DNA of 7,608 nt, taken from NCBI GenBank assembly GCA_964599885.1, contig CAZRHH010000114.1, positions 1-7,608 on the forward strand. Reading direction: 5' to 3'. Positions 5,406 through 7,608 of this stretch are shown in pieces; the stretch's first letter is position 1; each line of letters begins with the position of its first letter. Under the pieces are notes generated by a model. That model ran no database searches. It was given only the letters and a program-made list of their open reading frames with translations, and had not been told where the DNA came from. Position numbers and translations under genes: made by a program. The DNA comes from CAZRHH01 sp964599885 (lineage in GTDB: Bacteria; Chloroflexota; Dehalococcoidia; DSTF01; JACRBR01).

Positions 5406-5492
5406 CGCCACACAGCGTCCACCATCGGTGGAATGCGCGTCGTTTCGCTATGAACCCATCCTGAACATCTACGAAATCTGCGGATAAACCCG

Positions 5493-6770
5493 CTAGAGCT
5501 TGAGCAGCGGCGCGAAGCGGCGGTCGCTCTTGAACGGCCCGACGATCGCCATCGTCAGTTTCGATTCGTCGAGCAGACGCTTGGCGACGCGTTTCACGTC
5601 GTCGAGCGTGACGGCATCGAACAGCGCGACGATCTCGTCCGGCGACTTCACGACGCCGTTGAGCATCTCCTGACCGCCGAGCCAACCGGAAACGTTGCGC
5701 GTGTCTTCCATGCGCAACAGGAGGCGGCCCTTCGATAGCTCCTTCGCCTTGTTCAGCTCTTCTTCGGTCACACCGTCCGCGCGAATCTTCGAAAGCTCTT
5801 CGAGCAGCGCCTGCGTTGCTTCGACGGCCTTCGCGGGATCGACGCCGGCGTACACGGCAAAGGCGCCCGTATCGAGGTAGTGGCTGGCGTAGCTGTGGAC
5901 GTCGTAGCAGAGCGCGCGCCGCTCGCGCAGTTCCATGAACAGGCGGCTGCTCATGCCTTCGCCGAGGATCACGCTGACCATGTCGAGCGCGAACCGGTCC
6001 GGATCCTGGTTCGAGAGCGCGTGGACGGCGATCTCTATGTGCGCCTGTTCGGTGCGTTTGTACTGGACGGCAACGCGCGGCGCCTTCTGGCCGTTCGTCG
6101 CCGGGAACCACGCCGAGGGCTCGCCGCCCTTCCACGTGCCGAGCGCGCCATCGACGAACTGCACCACTTCGTCGTGATCGATCGCGCCGGCGACGGCGAC
6201 GACGATGTTATTCGGGACGTACTGGCGGCCCATGTAAGACATCGTCGATTCGCGCGTGATCGCGTTGACGGACGCCTCCGTGCCGGCGACATCGCGGCCA
6301 AGCGGTTGATCGGGCCACATCGTCGCGTCGAGCAATACGTCGACAAGCTGCGCCGGCGAGTCTTCAATCGACGCCAGCTCCTCGATGACAACCTTGCGCT
6401 CCTTCTCGATCTCCTCGGCGGCGATCTTCGGGTGGCGCATCATGTCGGTCAGTACGTCTGCCGCGCGCTCGAAATGCGGCCGCGCCACCTTGGCGTAGTA
6501 GACGGTGAGTTCGCGGTCCGTCGCCGCGTTCAGCACGCCACCAACGCCCTCGATCAGTTCAGAGATCTCCTGCGGTTCAGGGCGCTTCTCGGTGCCCTTA
6601 AAGACGAGATGCTCAAGCAGGTGCGAGATGCCCGCCTCGGCGTCGGTCTCGTAGCGGGACCCGGCGCCGACGTAGACGCTGACGCTAACGGAGCGCGTGC
6701 CCGGCATCGGCGCGCTGAGGATGCGCAGCCCGTTGTCGAGCGTCGTGCGCTGGTATTCGAGATCGTCCAC
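5493..6770 (-). CDS. M16B family zinc metallopeptidase
   Basis: This 425-residue protein is a single-chain M16B peptidase (PqqL/processing-peptidase-beta type), which degrades or processes peptides inside a clam-shell of two subunits. The inverted zinc motif HLLEH is at 50-54 with E53 as the catalytic base, and the distal ligand is E130, 76 residues after H54, as the family requires. The second half holds EGMSSRLFMELRERRALCYD (271-290), the conserved C-terminal-domain segment. No signal peptide is seen, so it is probably cytoplasmic. The GTG start at 6768-6770 has AGAGG only about 4 nt upstream, a close fit. The gene stands 141 nt after the VOC gene on the same strand, so it may share its transcript or have its own promoter. 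Length and motifs are complete. Confidence 0.94.
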   Translation of the reverse strand: MDDLEYQRTTLDNGLRILSAPMPGTRSVSVSVYVGAGSRYETDAEAGISHLLEHLVFKGTEKRPEPQEISELIEGVGGVLNAATDRELTVYYAKVARPHFERAADVLTDMMRHPKIAAEEIEKERKVVIEELASIEDSPAQLVDVLLDATMWPDQPLGRDVAGTEASVNAITRESTMSYMGRQYVPNNIVVAVAGAIDHDEVVQFVDGALGTWKGGEPSAWFPATNGQKAPRVAVQYKRTEQAHIEIAVHALSNQDPDRFALDMVSVILGEGMSSRLFMELRERRALCYDVHSYASHYLDTGAFAVYAGVDPAKAVEATQALLEELSKIRADGVTEEELNKAKELSKGRLLLRMEDTRNVSGWLGGQEMLNGVVKSPDEIVALFDAVTLDDVKRVAKRLLDESKLTMAIVGPFKSDRRFAPLLKL

Positions 6771-6877
6771 GTTGCCTCTGGTCGTTGGTGATTCGGTGCG
6801 CGTACGAGCGGCAGTGTAGCAGGGGCGCGAATTAACATCGTGCGTTTCACGGGGACTGGAGGATAGAGGGTGGAGGG

Positions 6878-6899
6878 CGCCGACCGGGCGGTGTCGGCG
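6878..6899 (-). terminator. Hairpin just downstream of the VOC gene, possible terminator
   Basis: CGCCGAC (6878-6884) and GTCGGCG (6893-6899) form a perfect 7-bp stem with an 8-nt loop, 12 nt beyond the VOC stop codon on the minus strand. The sequence after it on that strand is pyrimidine-rich (CCCTCCACCCTCTATCC) but has no clean T-run, so termination would be non-canonical. A 10-nt palindrome, TCTCGCGAGA (6900-6909), lies between the stem and the stop codon. Confidence 0.4.
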
Positions 6900-6911
6900 T
6901 CTCGCGAGAGG

Positions 6912-7340
6912 CTAGCCACCCATGATCAGTCCGCCGCGGTCATCGAACGATGCCGCCGGGATCCAGGCGACTTCCCAGAGATTGTCCTCAGGATCGGCGA
7001 AGTACGCGGATCGGCCGCCCCAGAACGCGTCCTCGGGCTCCTTCGTGATGCGGCCACCGGCGGCACGCAGCTCGCCGATCACCTCATCCACGAGTTCGCG
7101 CCGCTCAACGTTGAGGGCGATCGCGAAGCTGCGGTAGGCGGGCAACGTCGCCGCGGGCGCGACGCCGGCGTCTTTGGCGAGGCTCTCGAACGGAAAGAGA
7201 CAGAGCACGGCGCCGCCCGTGCCGAACGCCGCGAAGTCGTCAGCCTTGGCGACGATCCGCCAACCGAGGCCGTAAAACGCACGCATACCCGCGAAATCGC
7301 GGGTGCCGAGCGTGATGATGCTTGCGCGTGCGGGGATCAT
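6912..7340 (-). CDS. VOC (glyoxalase/bleomycin-resistance fold) family protein
   Basis: This 142-residue protein has the paired beta-alpha-beta-beta-beta halves of the vicinal oxygen chelate fold. The first half is visible as ASIITLGTRDFAGMRAFYGLGWRI (residues 6-29) and AFGTGGAVLCLF (38-49). The second is visible as FAIALNVERRELVDEVI (72-88) and WGGRSAYFADPEDNLWEVAW (107-126), the signature of a common VOC subfamily. E123 is at the usual C-terminal metal-ligand position, but the usual N-terminal His is absent (T10 region), so metal binding and enzymatic activity are uncertain. The ATG at 7338-7340 lies 16 nt after the hydrolase stop, suggesting one operon. Substrate unknown; a glyoxalase, dioxygenase or fosfomycin-resistance role is not supported. 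Confidence 0.87.
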   Translation of the reverse strand: MIPARASIITLGTRDFAGMRAFYGLGWRIVAKADDFAAFGTGGAVLCLFPFESLAKDAGVAPAATLPAYRSFAIALNVERRELVDEVIGELRAAGGRITKEPEDAFWGGRSAYFADPEDNLWEVAWIPAASFDDRGGLIMGG

Positions 7341-7356
7341 CGTGCGGATCCTGCCA

Positions 7357-7608
7357 CTATCGCGCCCAGCGCAGGATCTCCGGCGCGTGATCGAAGATCA
7401 TCAGGTGGCCCTCGCCGGGGATGAAGTGCGCATCGCACGCCGGGATCGCGTCTGCGACGGCGTGCCCGCGGCCGGCGCGAATCAGCCAGTCGCGCTCGCC
7501 GTGCCAGAGATGCACGGGCACCCGGATGTCTTCGAGCGCAAACTGCCAGTCGCCCGCGAGCAGCGCGAAGTCGTGCGCCGCGCCGCGCACGCCCGGCCGC
7601 AGCGCCTC
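7357..7608 (-). CDS. Alpha/beta hydrolase, C-terminal part (cut by window edge)
   Basis: The reading frame is open to the right edge; 83 residues and the stop codon are inside the window. The fragment holds the last two members of the catalytic triad of an alpha/beta hydrolase: the Asp in VPVHLWHGERD (residues 30-40 of the fragment, D40) and the His in FIPGEGHLMIF (62-72, H68). The nucleophile Ser elbow would lie upstream, outside the window. Layout and the HGERD/GEGH pair resemble esterase or haloperoxidase-like hydrolases of small ester substrates, but specificity cannot be judged. It is followed after 16 nt by the VOC gene on the same strand. The GTG at 7588-7590 is internal, not the start. 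Confidence 0.88.
   Translation of the reverse strand, partial: EALRPGVRGAAHDFALLAGDWQFALEDIRVPVHLWHGERDWLIRAGRGHAVADAIPACDAHFIPGEGHLMIFDHAPEILRWAR

Noticed and set aside
5359..6135. Minus-strand open frame of about 258 codons overlapping the end of the peptidase gene
   Set aside because: Different frame from the peptidase, extremely Arg-rich, and its tail is read from the repeat element.
5880..6791. Long plus-strand open frame (about 300 codons) across the peptidase gene
   Set aside because: It is the complement of the M16B gene, whose zinc motif and full-length family match are decisive; the plus-strand product is Arg-rich with no domain.
6771..6911. Promoter for the M16B gene (TACACT near 6813-6818 on the minus strand)
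   Set aside because: The -10 matches 4 of 6 but there is no acceptable -35 at the right distance.

Overview
The window is high-GC (roughly 60-65% by eye) bacterial DNA with compact operons, GTG and TTG starts, and several short repeat families in the gaps. Two ECF sigma / zinc anti-sigma pairs, a stand-alone FabF-type ketosynthase, a single-chain M16B peptidase and 'phytoene-desaturase-like' and VOC genes suggest a free-living soil or aquatic bacterium. Chloroflexota is my best guess, but no marker gene is present and this is only an impression.

Layout. (1) 1-703, minus: an ECF sigma factor and the start of its anti-sigma partner (cut by the window edge), with ATGA stop/start overlap. (2) 940-2181, plus: beta-ketoacyl-ACP synthase II with all catalytic residues, behind a strong Shine-Dalgarno. 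(3) 2182-2381: the gap between two convergent genes, filled with short repeats and a GC-rich hairpin. (4) 2382-4707, minus: a three-gene operon of ECF sigma factor, small soluble zinc-binding anti-sigma factor and CrtI-like FAD oxidoreductase, every junction an ATGA overlap. A textbook-looking ECF promoter (TGTAACC, 16 nt, CGTC) sits just upstream of the sigma gene and suggests autoregulation. (5) 4761-5492: a plus-strand helix-turn-helix gene with a good ribosome binding site but a broken reading frame, lying between two nearly identical 35-nt direct repeats. (6) 5493-6770, minus: M16B zinc peptidase. (7) 6912-7608, minus: a VOC (glyoxalase-fold) protein preceded by the C-terminal part of an alpha/beta hydrolase, probably one transcript.

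How the parts may work together. The clearest system is the sigma / anti-sigma / oxidoreductase operon. The anti-sigma has an H-x3-C-x2-C zinc motif and no membrane segment, so it would act in the cytoplasm. Linkage of such a pair to a carotenoid-type oxidoreductase recalls the light or oxidative-stress ECF circuits known from other bacteria (CarQ/CarR, RpoE/ChrR), but the signal and substrate here are inference. The other genes look like ordinary housekeeping or accessory functions. No tRNA, rRNA, CRISPR array, transposase or phage gene was seen.
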